A stretch of DNA of 64,000 nt from Saccharum officinarum. Taxonomy: Eukaryota; Streptophyta; Magnoliopsida; Poales; Poaceae. Below the pieces are notes generated by a model, which was given only the letters and a program-made list of their open reading frames with translations, was not told the DNA's origin and made no database searches. This document shows, piece after piece, positions 38,154 through 50,021 of the stretch. The DNA lies in the NCBI GenBank assembly GCA_020631735.1, contig CM036179.1, positions 24,109,063 to 24,173,062 on the forward strand, read 5' to 3'. Every line of letters starts with the position of its first letter. Position 1 is the stretch's first letter. Both the position numbers and the translations under genes were made by a program.

Positions 38154-40102
38154 ATGAAGTGCAATGCTTGCTGGGGGGAGTTGGAAGGGCAAGCTATATC
38201 AACCACCTGTGGTCATCTTTTATGTATGGTTCCGTTCCACTCTACTACCTTCTCTCTGATGAATTTGTTCCCGATTCTAAATAAGTTACTCTCTAATTAT
38301 TACAGAATACACAATTTAATGTAGCTGGTAATTGCTTATTTAGCAGGTGCAGAGGATGCCAAGAAAATACTCAATAATGATGGTGCATGTCCAATTTGTG
38401 ATCAGGTGCTCTCAAAAAGGTCAGTTTCTATTTGATGGTGCATTCATTATTTGGTTGTGCATGGTTAATGGTGTCATCTTTCCTGTATGAATGTCTGATA
38501 CCTAATTGTGCAAGCATATTTCTCATGTCTCCTCTCTGTGTGATATTTAACTGTGCCAAAGCATATCAACCAAACATACATGATTGTAGCGCGTGTTATT
38601 GAGCATTCTTCGGTTGTTTTAATACTGTCTATGTTCAGGCAAAATTTAACTTGAAAATTTTGATTCATTTCCTTTTTCCAGCCATATGAAACCTATGGAT
38701 ATAAATCCAAGTGACGATTGGACAAATGTAGGTATCCCTTTGATACATAATAACAGCTAGAAATTAATTTTCCTTCTATCCATCTTTTCTGATGAATGTG
38801 CTCATGGCAACAGATGGCGATGGTCGGAATATCCCCACAAATACGTATCCTTCATTTCCCATTAACCTTTCACTACATCCACAGTGGGGTTTGTCTTGTA
38901 CTGCTTTTTCTGATAGCATAGTAATCTGCATTTTCCAATCTATGCCTTATTACACTACTTAACATGTTTAAGTAGCACTATTATGCAACCAATCTTAGAG
39001 CGTAAATGGGGAACTTGGTAAAGCATAACAATGGCATTACTTTTGTGACCTGTTCTGGTTAAGAAGTTCGGTAGGTATCTTGCTTTTCCTTAAATATGAT
39101 GAAAATCAGTTATGAAGAGTGCATACAGAAGCGTAATGTTCTACATTGGACAAAAGGAACTGGAGATGCAGTACAAGATGAACAGAATTGTCGGTCAATG
39201 TAGGCAAAAGTGTGAACTTATGCAGGCAAAATTTACTGAGAAACTGGAAGAAGTCCATACCGCATACCAGAAGATGGCCAAAAGATGTCAGTTGATGGAG
39301 CAAGAGAATGAAAACTTGAACAGAGATAAGCAGGAGCTGCAAGAAAAATTTGCTGAGAAATCCAGGTTAGTAATGTGCCAGTATTCTCTTGATTGTTTAG
39401 AGGAAAAAATTATGTTCCATCCTGTATGTATGAGGATTCAGGGTGTCCTAATCCTATCCAGGCAGAAGAGGAAGCTTGATGAGATGTATGACCAATTGAG
39501 GAATGAATATGAGTCGCTGAAGCGTTCTGCTCTTCAACCTGCAAATAACTATTTAGCAAGACCTCAGCCAGACCTGTTCGCAGGCATGCCCAACATGATG
39601 GATGGTGGCAACCATCTGAGACAAGGTAACTTAAAACTTCTGTGCACACAATTTCCTCTGTTCATTATGTCCCTCATACTGGCTATATCATTACACTTTT
39701 GCTGTTTGCACAAACTACTTTTGTTATGCATCAAAGCCTCAATTATGTTAGGTGCAACGCTTTGATTCTTTATACTGTACCTAGAAACTATGTTAGGTCT
39801 CCACAAAAACAGCTCATTTACTGGTTGCAGGATCGGTTGATCTTCCTAAAACTCCAGGGCAGAGAGATGAGGGCTGGGGTCCACCACCAAGGCAACGTCG
39901 CTCCACCTCCGGTCCCTTTGAGCTGTCTACGGGGTCTCCTGGCCATGCCATGGCTCCTCCGGCTGATATCAGGCCCAGACAGCAGACACGGCCCGTCTTT
40001 GGAGCTACAATGAACAATCCATCCAGCGCCCTGCGAAACTTCATAATCTCACCTGTCAAGCGTCCCCAGGTGTCCCGTAACCGCCAACACATATTCTCGT
40101 AA
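38154..40102 (+). CDS. HEI10: HEI10 (CCNB1IP1-like) meiotic RING E3 ligase, 303 aa
   Basis: Promotes class I crossovers by concentrating at a few recombination sites along the synaptonemal complex. Coding exons: 38154-38223, 38347-38419, 38682-38727, 38814-38844, 39110-39365, 39462-39625, 39831-40102. They sum to 912 nt, all introns are GT-AG and all phases agree. The ATG lies in an exon starting at 38111 after ctgtag. Seen: an N-terminal RING with C3, C6, C19, H21, C24, C38 and C41; a coiled coil at about residues 80-185 (QYKMNRIVGQCRQKCELM onward); a basic, proline-rich tail with PPPRQRRSTSGPFEL and NFIISPVKRPQ, both HEI10 signatures. The length equals the rice protein as I recall it (about 304). 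The frame is intact. The 5'UTR exon lies 2.9 kb upstream and is repeated with part of intron 1 at 62130-64000. A retrotransposon is inserted 993 bp after the stop. Confidence 0.96.
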
Positions 40103-41095
40103 TGATCTCTCCCTTTTGCTCATGCATACCGGAAGCAGTATTTGTTCAAACTTCACTGACCGCCTGGTTATTGAGTTTCTGCACTGACGGATCAAACCTT
40201 CAAACTGGTGTTTCAGGCTGTAGAGAGTGGGAACAGCTGACGGCCGGTGTGCTCTGCATTGGATGTTAAATTGTCGGAAGCTTGCCGTGATCCTGTAAAT
40301 TCTGTAAGATGAGACAGCCGCCCTCCCTCACTTTTAGTTCAAGCCTTTTGGTATGGTGTTTCTTGGTGTTGCGAATGTTAGGGGATATCCCTTGGAGAAT
40401 GGATATATGGTTGGTTATGCTAGAAACCTCTTATACGCAGACTTTGTCCATTTCCACAGTTACATGTATAGCAGGTACTGTGGTTAACTTTTTTTTTTCC
40501 TAACTCATCCGAATCTGAACAGACCAAGTAATCCTGTGCACTGATTGTCTGATTGAGAACCTAACAAGTTGTTTCGTGGTTTGGAACTGGAATTACTTAT
40601 GTTGTCCTAAATAAACTCCAAGTGGAGTTTGCCTCTTGTCTTGACTTCCATAATATCACCACCTGGGAGTTGGAAACCGATATAATATAACTATCAGAGT
40701 GTTCGGCTGCTGCAGCTTGCTGCTGCTTGCCGCTACAGTAATTTGAGAGGGAAGAAAAAAGCAACAGCTGCAGCAGCAGCAGCTACTTTTTCTTGCTTTT
40801 CCACTTCTCAGTCTTGATCAGGTTTTCCTTTTTCATGCTATTGACGAGAGCAAGGTTACCTCTTCAAGTTTCTTGTCATGCATGCTTCCTTGTGCCGACT
40901 ATTGCCTCCGACCTGTGTACACCAAAACGCCCGTGTCATTTATCATCATTCCCGTGGAGACTGTAGCCAGTTACACACAACTGAAAGGCGTGCATACAGA
41001 ACATTCAGAGTGCCACCATCAGAGATGATTTGAACCTGCTCATGTAGGGTCGTAAATGTAAACGATGGAATCACATGTATCATGGGGTTACACAA
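40103..41095 (+). other. HEI10 3'UTR and downstream DNA
   Basis: Probable 3'UTR for the first few hundred bases. Around 40700-40800 is a short (CTG/CAG)-rich inverted stretch resembling a decayed MITE. No further gene. Ends at the TSD cacaa of the retrotransposon. Confidence 0.5.
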
Positions 41096-43964
41096 TGTAA
41101 CACCCAAATTTTAGGAGTAATAAATTTTAAATAATTTAGAGAAAGGGAATTAAAATTTTAAAACTATTTGGTGATGCATTCATGCTGTTGTATTTATTTT
41201 ATTTTGTGGTGTGGATATATTTGTTTTATTTGATTTGGTTTAGAAAAATTTGATTTGAAAATGTGTTTGGAAAATTAGAAAAGAAAAGAAACAAAAGAAA
41301 AAAAAATAAAAACAACTTACCTTCTTACCTGGTGGCCCGATGGCCCGACGGCCTGCTTTCTTCCCCCGCGCTGGCGCCTGTGATCGCGTGGGCCGGCCCA
41401 GCAGCCGCGTCAGCCCGAGCCAGCGCTGCATCGGCCCAGTACCGCAGCAGCAGCGTTTCCCCCTCTCCTTGGTCGCTGACGGGTGGGGGCCACATGTCAG
41501 TCGTCTTCTTCATCGCGTCGTAACCGAGCTGGATTCAAGCTCGCAATCACCGAATCTTCACCGCCTCTATACCGAGATTTCCTACCCGAACACGATGTGG
41601 TAAAGCTTTAAAAGTGAAGCCGCGACCCCCTTATCCCTTTTTCCATCTAAAAGCCGAGTTTAGCCCCGTGAAATCGAGCCTTGTGAGCTTGGAACCCTAG
41701 GCGAGTTCGGTCGCACACCGCCGTCACTTACGGGTGGTTTTGCGCCTTCTTTCTTCGCTTGGGTGAGTTTGTCATTTTCTCCTCTCCCTCCCTATGCTTT
41801 TCTTTTGAGTTTTTGTGCTTTGTATCGTGGGATTGGAGCTCACCGTGGCTGACAATGGCGCCGCCGTTCATCCCCGAGCCGTGTTCTCTCCTCGAGTCGT
41901 CGTAGTGCTCCTAAACCGCCTAGATGAGTTCGGGTTTACTTCCTCTTTCGATTGGTGTTGGTTGCGGGTTGATTGGTGGTCGGGAACGGGGAAGCCGAGT
42001 TTTTTCCGGCGAGCTCGGGTGGCCGGCCATGGTGACCGCCGGTCGGAACCGAGGAAGAAGGGTCGGGTTCTTCACTATAGACTTGCTGGTGAACACGATC
42101 CGTCCAAATCGAGATCAATGGCCCAGATTAGAACTTACCCCTTCGCGGGTAAATTTGTTAAAGAGACCCTCAGCTTTTTAGTTATCAACCCGCGGTCCAT
42201 AGCGTATGTCGGAAAATGCGTTTTCGCGTTTTGGAAGCGTATTCTCTCCCGGATAAGTCAAAAATACGTTTTCAGATATTTACAGTTTTGCCACTAGAAC
42301 TGTTTTGGTCATAAAATCTTCGTTTTAACTCCGATTTGATCCGTTCAAGTTGCGTTAGGTTCGTATTTGCGAGTTCTACATGATAGTGTAGTTGTACAGT
42401 TAGTTTTGATAATTTATTTTTCGAGTTTATAATTAAGTAATTATTTATATATAGGAAATCTTAGAAAATTCATAACTTTCACGTTTTAACTCCGAATTTG
42501 GTGATCTTTGCGTCTGTGTGATCATAGAAACGTGTAGAAGAGTTTTATAAACTTTTATTACTGTTTTGTTACTGTTGGTGTACTGTTCTAATTGTATCTC
42601 TTTGTTTGCTTCGTGTTTGTTTGATTGGATGCATGTGTGTTGTTGATTGATGATCGAGTATAGAAGGTGAGCAGTATCTGGACGATTCGGAGTATTACTT
42701 TGAGCCAAGTCAGCAGTATCACTTGGAAAGCTTTGATCAAGGCAAGTATAACACAGGACTATCCTTGTTACCTATACATTGAATTGTCATACATATGCAT
42801 GTGCTTACCTTGACAACCTTAGAGATTATAACTTAGTGATTGTTATCTTGATTCCTTGTCAACCTTGGGAATGCATATGGGTAGCTACTGCTAGTGCTTA
42901 AACTAAGAACAATGATCTTGTAATTTGATTAATGGATTAAGCAATCAACTATTAAGATGATTTTATTACTGTTAAAAGGGGGCTAGAGCATGTGTATTAT
43001 TTTGATGCTCTGGTTTCTCTCCATAAGGACTTATCTGTAAGTGATAACCGGGATATACAGTACAGCTGTGAGGGCTATATGGCTCTGGCTTTAGTTATTC
43101 AAGAGACCTTTTCTAGCTTGTTAGAGGTTACCTTAAATGGCGTAAGAATGGCTTGCCACGTTGGGTGTAGTGCGAGCCCCTGGCCTAGTGTGTATAGGCT
43201 GCGATTGTTGTGCCACAGGGAAGGGGGGTTCTACATCTGCCTGCCGAGTGAATCTAATGGCCCTAACTTGTTAGACGAACTTTTGAGTGGCTTTATATGG
43301 TTCTCGGGTGTTTGGGCTTGATCTCCCCACTCATTTGGAAATCATGACTCACAGTGAAAGTGTACACCTCTGCGCAGAGTTAAAAACTGGTATACTAGCC
43401 GTGCTCACGGATACGAGCGGCCTTGGGGATTCTTATGGAATAGTTGATCATAACTGTTATATCATGTTTAATTATTGTTGATTATTATTTGCTCATGTTA
43501 ATGCTATTCATTATCCTTATTACAATTGATCATTGGTTCTTTAATGGGAAGCGGTTTATCTTGATGCTACTCAATTGCTAATATATGATTAAAAGCTAAA
43601 CGCAGTTAAACAATGTCTAGCCTTTTTGAGCCTCATGAACCCTGTGTTATATTTGTTGAGTTCGACATGGACTCACCCTTGCTATTTCCACCATAACAGA
43701 TGAAGATATAGAGGAAGATTATCGGAATGAGTACTAGTCTTGGTGTCAACCAGTCAACCGTGTCCCTGTGTGGAGTTTCCGCTGAAGAATTACTATTAGT
43801 TATTATTACCTATCGTTCAAGACTATGTCTTAAATACTTATTCGTTATGTAATAAGCACTGTGATGATACTTTGTAATTTGTCAACTTATGTGTGCGACT
43901 GTTTCCTGGGGCGCACATGAGTCTTTTATGCATCCTATTTTTGTCCTTAAAAATGGGTGTGACA
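41096..43964 (+). repeat. 5' LTR, 2869 bp
   Basis: Starts tgtaacacccaaatttt and ends gggtgtgaca. It holds a GC-rich zone (41330-41530) that may include the promoter or leader. Confidence 0.94.
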
Positions 43965-43967
43965 GAT

Positions 43968-43980
43968 TGGTATCAGAGCC
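43968..43980 (+). promoter_or_regulatory. Primer binding site (initiator Met-tRNA)
   Basis: tggtatcagagcc three bases after the LTR. It is complementary to the 3' end of plant initiator tRNA-Met, the usual primer for this group. Confidence 0.9.
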
Positions 43981-44153
43981 GTGTTGACTGTAGGACGCGA
44001 GCCTAGTTAGAATGGTCGTTAATAGCATCTATACTTCACTTAATTCATGCTTCCTCTTTTCACCTTGTTAATTACTAAAGTTTTATGCTTCCTCTACTTT
44101 ATTCTATTGCGAAAATACATTGATTCTATCTAATCTATGTCTAAATCTTGTAG

Positions 44154-44858
44154 ATGTCTCCTTATCTCCGTCTGTCAGCTGTACAGTACATTGCCCATTT
44201 CAAACCTCAGGAGCCGTATGAAGATGGTGATCAAGAGCTATCTGATGCTGAATCAAGAGTTGGTGATACACCAATGGAGAATGTAGTTATGGGGTGGACT
44301 ACGAAGTTTCATATCATGGTTCCTAAAGCTGATGCTTTCTTCCATGACATGTTGACAAGAACCTTGGACAACTACTACTATGACTGGAAAGCTACGTTGG
44401 AGTATCGCAGTGCAGAGTATAGTCATCCATGGATGGATTCCTATTGGGAAACGGAGTTATGGGTTAAGAAAAAGGATCCTACCACTAAGGAGTCTAAGGT
44501 GGAGTCAAAGTTCATTACCAGAGTGAGCCGGGCAACCGTGGAGATAAGCATGGAGGATGTCGCCTTCAATGCATTTGTTTACTACCATGGTCTACGTTCG
44601 GACAAGACGTTAAAGGGTGCACTCCGGCATTTTCCTTGTTTCTTACATGACAAGGGTATTTGGACCGTGCCGCTTGCAGATGATTCCTCCTTGACTTTAC
44701 AAGCTACGGTGGGATTAGCTCGTGAATTGGCTCTCCATGAGGTGGATTTGAAGGATGAGTTGCTGAAGGAAAAAGAACTTAAGGAGCAAGCTTATAAGGA
44801 GATTGACCAATTAAGGGTGGAGTTAGGTCATCCCAAGATTTATGAGAAGCTTAATTAG
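44154..44858 (+). CDS. Extra ORF upstream of gag, 234 aa, unknown function
   Basis: Uninterrupted frame starting directly after a splice-acceptor-like cttgtag and ending well before gag. The family was not recognised. The protein is acidic at the N-terminus (residues 20-40). Its middle is rich in W and Y (residues 85-110: NYYYDWKATLEYR, WMDSYWETELW) and resembles a folded domain. The C-terminal 45 residues are charged and heptad-like (HEVDLKDELLKEKELKEQ), suggesting a coiled coil. While gag and pol are broken, this frame is intact. Additional ORFs between PBS and gag are known in some Tat/Ogre-type elements, but are not a standard part of Tekay elements as far as I know. Confidence 0.75.
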   Translation: MSPYLRLSAVQYIAHFKPQEPYEDGDQELSDAESRVGDTPMENVVMGWTTKFHIMVPKADAFFHDMLTRTLDNYYYDWKATLEYRSAEYSHPWMDSYWETELWVKKKDPTTKESKVESKFITRVSRATVEISMEDVAFNAFVYYHGLRSDKTLKGALRHFPCFLHDKGIWTVPLADDSSLTLQATVGLARELALHEVDLKDELLKEKELKEQAYKEIDQLRVELGHPKIYEKLN

Positions 44859-45562
44859 GAAATAGGAAAAATCCCTATGTAATAGGAACGATAGTAGTTG
44901 CGAGTTAATTTTAAGTTTGGATTGTTTTAAGAGTCAGTTTGTGGTGTGAACAATCGTGTGATTGATGGATTGTTATTATGATAATGTGTGATTTGGATCT
45001 TTGTAATGTGTGCTGGAGTTTTGTAGACATGCCTACAAGTTCCATGGTTAAGAATATTAAGTTTGATCAAAATATATTAGTTGAATATGAGGTTAACTTA
45101 GTTCTGTCCTTTGCTGATTTTTGGATCAGTCTGAGATGTTTTAGAAATAACTTAAAATCCGTTCATGAGAAATTTAAGAAATTTTACTGGGAATAATTAG
45201 ACTTATATATCTTTCCAACCCCGCAAGAATTACTTTAATATCTATTATGAGCTAAGAGATATATCTGTTCCAAGTTGGAGTTACTGCACAGTCTGGAATT
45301 CTGAAACAGTTTCGGTTAAGTTCAGTTTTGGCCAATTTATTGACAGAATCAGAAAAAGTGTTGTGAATAAAAGTTGTAGATAATTTTGTAAGCTTTCCAA
45401 CCATGTAAAGATCATCTGAATTGGACGTCTGTAGCTCGAGATATGACAGTTTTACTGAGTTGCTGAAATTGGAGTTCGCCCAGAAAAATCAGATTTTGCT
45501 TATCTATTGAATACGTCATCGCGGATCGTAATGAATTTCATCTTCTATGTTTTTGGAAACAG

Positions 45563-46885
45563 ATGTCAGGCAGAGGACGTGGCAGAGGTCGTGGAGGTGC
45601 TAACCTACCCATTACTATGGAGGAACTCATGCAAACTCAGAACCAGATGATGCAGATGTTTATGCAGCACATGCAGAACAATCCCTCTGCAGGAGGACCA
45701 CCGCCTGTGCAAGTGAGGGATAAGCGTGGGGAATTTTTGAAGGGACGCCCTCCAGTGTTTTCTCATGCTACTGATCCTTTAGAGGCAGATGATTGGGTGA
45801 GGGCAGTGGAGAAACAGCTGAATATAGCCCAATGCAATGATATGGAGAAGGTGTTATATGCATCTGGTCAGTTACAGGGGACAGCTCAGACTTGGTGGGA
45901 GTCGTATCAAGCTGCACGCCCTGACAATGCTCCTCCTATCACTTGGAATGAGTTTGTTAGAGATTTTCGAGCTCGTCATATTCCTGAAGGTATAATTGAG
46001 CTGAAGCAGGAATAATTCAGAAACCTTAGGATGGGACAGATGAGCGTTAGTGAATATCATGACAGGTTCACCCAGTTGGCTCGCTATGCTCCTAATGAAG
46101 TGAGGGAAGATGCAGACAGGCAGCGTCTTTTCTTGAAGGGAATTTATTATGATCTTCGCTTGCAGTTGAAGGGGAACAACTATGCTAGTTTTCAAGAGCT
46201 GGTAAATAAAGCTATTGTGCTTGATAATGAGCGCAGAGAGATGGACAGGAAGAGGAAGATGAAGGTACAAAGCTCAGGAAGCAACAACCGTCAGCGCACT
46301 AATTCTCAGCATGGTTTTCATCAGAAGTTTCAGGGACCGGTTAGCCAGTGGAATCGTAATCCGAATCAGAGGTGGTCCTAGAATTGGCAAAGTAATCAGT
46401 CACAACAGCGTTCATCATATCCCCAGCGTCAACAGTATCAGCAGACTGGGCAACAGACTCCTCGTACTGGAAATTCCAATGTTACCCCCATGAAGAATAG
46501 TGCTCCCAGCACGCCTACTAGATGCTTTGTCTGTGGTAAAGAGGGGCATATATCTTACCATTGTCCTGAGAAGCAGAACCAGCAGACTCCTCAGAGCCAG
46601 AAGAGCAACCAGAGGCAATCTGGTACTGGAAGGGTGAATCACGTGTCTTCTGATACAGCTCATGATGCACCAGAAGTTATGATTGGTACGTTCAATGTAC
46701 ATTCCACTCCTGCAACTGTTCTTTTTGACTCTGGAGCATCTCATACATTCATATCCAACATTTTTGTTAAAATGCATAGTATACCCATGCTAGCTATGAA
46801 AGAACCTCTCTTAGTAAATTCACCTGGAGGTACCATGCAAACCAGTAATCGTTGTCTTCCAATTAGTATGGTATTAAGGGGGTAG
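45563..46885 (+). pseudogene. gag and N-terminal protease frame, interrupted
   Basis: Starts MSGRGRGRGRGG right after an acceptor-like ggaaacag. Contains the retrotransposon gag domain (DDWVRAVEKQL, WWESY, FRARHIP), a CCHC zinc knuckle (C-F-V-C, H, C at 46523-46564) and the aspartic protease motif FDSGAS near 46724. Lesions: TAA at 46013-46015, TAG at 46379-46381 and a one-base frameshift in a G run near 46878. The rest of the protease continues in the pol frame. Confidence 0.9.
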
Positions 46886-49800
46886 AGTTTAAGATAACTC
46901 CTATAGTGTTGAGGACATCTGGTATTGATGTGATATTGGGTATGGACTGGATGAAGCAAAATCAGGCAGAGATTCAGTGTCAGCAGAAAGTGGTAGTTGT
47001 GACTGCACCTAATGGAGATAAAATCAATGTGGATGTAGCAGTGCAGAAGCAACCAACCGCTGTGGTGAATCAGCTTGAAGATACTATTAAGGAGAATTCA
47101 GTGATTGAGGAATTTTCGGATGTCTTCCCTGATGAATTGCCAGGTATGCCACCTGACCGAGACATTGAATTTCTTATTGAATTACTTCCTGGAACTGCAC
47201 CTATAGCCAAACGACCATATAGGATGGGAGTAGATGAATTAGAAGAACTTAAGAAACAAATTAAAGAATTACAAGATAAAGGTTTTATTAGACCTAGTTC
47301 ATCACCTTGGGGAGTACCAGTTATTTTTGTTGATAAGAAAGATGGCGGTCAGAGGATGTGTGTTGATTACCGGTCACTAAATGAGGTAACTATCAAGAAT
47401 AAGTACCCTTTGCCCAGGATTGATGACTTGTTTGATTAGTTGAGAGGTGCTTGTGTGTTCTCTAAGATTGATTTACGTTCTGGTTATCATCAGTTGAAGA
47501 TTCGTGTTTCTGATATTCCAAAGACAGCTTTTACTACAAGGTATGGATTGTATGAGTATACTGTTATGTCATTTGGATTGACCAATGCACCTGCATACTT
47601 TATGTACATGATGAATAAGGTGTTTATGGAATATTTGGATAAGTTTGTGGTGGTATTTATTGATGATATACTGGTATTTTTCAAGACGGAGGAAGAGCAT
47701 GCTGAACATTTGAGGTTGGTATTGCAGAAACTTAGAGAGCATAAACTGTATGCGAAGCGAAGTAAATGTGAGTTTTGGTTGAAGGAAGTTTCTTTCCTTG
47801 GTCATATTGTTTCTAATGGAGGGATATCAGTGGATCCAGGTAAAGTAAAGGATGTATTAGATTGGAAACCACCTATTGATGTTAGCGAGATTCGTAGTTT
47901 CTTGGGATTAGCTGGATATTACAGACGGTTCATTGAAGGGTTTTCTAAACTTGCTAAACCTATGACATTTCTGTTAGAGAAGAATGCCAAGTTTGTGTGG
48001 TCAGATAAATGTCAAGATAGTTTTGAGGAATTGAAGAAGAGGTTGACTACAGCGCCTGTTTTGGTTTTGCCAGATTTGAGTAAGAAGTTTTCTATTTATT
48101 GTGATGCTTCTCGTCAAGGTTTGGGATGTGTTCTTATGCAAGAAGGCAGAGTTGTGGCTTATGCATCTAGGCAGTTGAGAAAGCATGAGTTGAATTATCC
48201 TACACATGATTTGGAGTTAGCAGCTGTAGTTCATGCTTTAAAGATTTGGAGACATTATTTGATTGGACATAAGAGTGATATATGCACTGATCATAAGAGT
48301 TTGAAGTATATTTTCACTCAGTCAGATCTGAATTTGAGGCAACGCAGATGGTTAGAGTTGATTAAGGATTATGATATTGAGATACACTATCATCCTGGTA
48401 AGGCTAATGTAGTAGCTGATGCTCTTAGTAGGAAAAGTTATGCCAATGAGATACGGACGATGTCTATGACTAGTGAGTTATGTGCTGAATTTGAATATTT
48501 GAATTTGGGCATTGTTACTAATACAATGGAATTAGTGATAGAGCCTACCTTAGAGCAAGAAATCTACAAGGGTCAGTTGAAGGATGAGAAACTAAAGAAG
48601 ATAGCGGAAGATATAGTGATTGGTAAGTCACCAGGCTTTCGAATGGATGATAATGGAATTTTGTGGTTTGGAAAGAGGCTGTGTGTACCTGAGGATCAAA
48701 CTGTTAGACAGGCAATTCTTCGCGAAGCTCATGAGTCAGCTTATTCTATTCATCCTGGTAGTACTAAGATGTATTTGGATCTTAAACAGAAATATTGGTG
48801 GGTTGGATTAAAGCGAGATGTGGCTGAGTATGTGGCATTGCGTGACACTTGTCAGAGGGTGAAAGCAGAGCATCAGAGACCTGCTGGATTGTTGCAACCG
48901 ATGAAGATTCCTGAATGGAAGTGGGAGGAAGTTGGTATGGATTTTATAGTAGGGTTACCACGTACTCAGAGAGGTTATGATTCTATTTGGGTGATAGTAG
49001 ATCGGTTAACTAAAGTTGCTCATTTTATACCAGTTAAGACTACATACCATGGACCAAAATTGGCAGAGTTGTATATGGAGAGAATAGTCTGTCTGCATGG
49101 AGTACCAAAGAAGATTGTATCTGATCGAGGATCGCAGTTTACGTCGCATTTTTGGAAAGCTGTGCATGAATCATTGGGAACAAAATTGAATTTTAGTACC
49201 GCATATCATCCAAAGACAGATGGACAGACTGAAAGGACCAACCAGGTATTAGAGGATATGTTGAGAGCTTGTGCATTGCAATATGGAACTAGTTGGGATA
49301 AGATTTTGCCTTATGCAGAATTCTCTTACAATAACAGTTATCAACATAGTCTTAAGATGGCATCGTTTGAAGCTTTGTATGGACGTAAGTGTAGAACTCC
49401 ATTGTTTTGGGATCAGACAGGTGAATCTCAAGTGTTTGGTACAGATGTTCTTAGAAACGCAGAAGATCAAGTGTGAGTGATTCGTGAGAATTTGAGAGTA
49501 GCACAGTCTCGTCAGAAGAGTTATGCTTACAATAGAAGAAGAGATTTAGTTTTTGAGGTAGGTGATTATGTCTATTTGAAGGTGTCACCTATGAAAAGTG
49601 TGAGGAGGTTTAACATGAAAGGTAAACTAGCACCAAGGTATGTTGGACCATTTGAAGTTATTACTAGATGTGGGGAAGTTGCTTATCAATTAGAGTTGCC
49701 TGAGAATTTATCTGGAGTACATGATGTGTTCCATGTTTCACAACTTAAGAAGTGTTTACAGGTGCCTGAGGAGCAGATATCTTTAGAAGAGTTGACTGTT

Positions 49801-49977
49801 AAGGAGGATCTTACATATGAAGAGTTTTCGATTAAGATTTTAGAGACTGCTGAGAGAGTTACTCGAAGTCGGATTATTAAAATGTGCAATGTACAGTGGA
49901 ATCGATATTCAGAGGCAGAGACAACTTGGGAAAGAGAGGATGAATTGAGGAAATCATATCCGCAGTTGTTTGAGTAA
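46886..49977 (+). pseudogene. pol: protease end, RT, RNase H, integrase, chromodomain; interrupted
   Basis: Protease C-terminus ([11 protein letters not shown], about 46920); reverse transcriptase with catalytic FIDD at 47656-47667; RNase H ([15 protein letters not shown], about 48095; DHKSLKYIF, about 48290); integrase with DFIVGLP (about 48941), DRGSQF (about 49123) and [10 protein letters not shown] (about 49219); C-terminal chromodomain (residues ETAERVTRS to WEREDELRKSYP, about 49840-49965). Lesions: TAG at 47437-47439 and TGA at 49474-49476, both consistent with C-to-T changes. In the integrase HHCC finger, the first Cys of the C-x2-C pair is Arg (cgt at 48841-48843). It ends with a natural stop at 49975-49977. 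Confidence 0.92.
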
Positions 49978-50007
49978 GCAGTCCAATCTCGAGGACGAGA
50001 TTCTTTT

Positions 50008-50018
50008 AAGGGGGTAGA
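50008..50018 (+). promoter_or_regulatory. Polypurine tract
   Basis: aagggggtaga, a few bases before the 3' LTR; primes plus-strand synthesis in this class. A 13-base near-copy, ttaagggggtaga, occurs at about 46873-46885 within the protease region. Confidence 0.82.
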
Positions 50019-50021
50019 ATT

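Noticed and set aside
41815..42297. 160-codon ORF in the 5' LTR, repeated at 50749-51231
   Set aside because: It exists twice only because the LTRs are nearly identical. No domain, and it lies in non-coding LTR sequence.
47437..49476. Programmed stop readthrough in pol
   Set aside because: Stops lie inside RT and after the integrase core at positions where related elements read through with Gln or Arg codons, and are best explained as C-to-T mutations.
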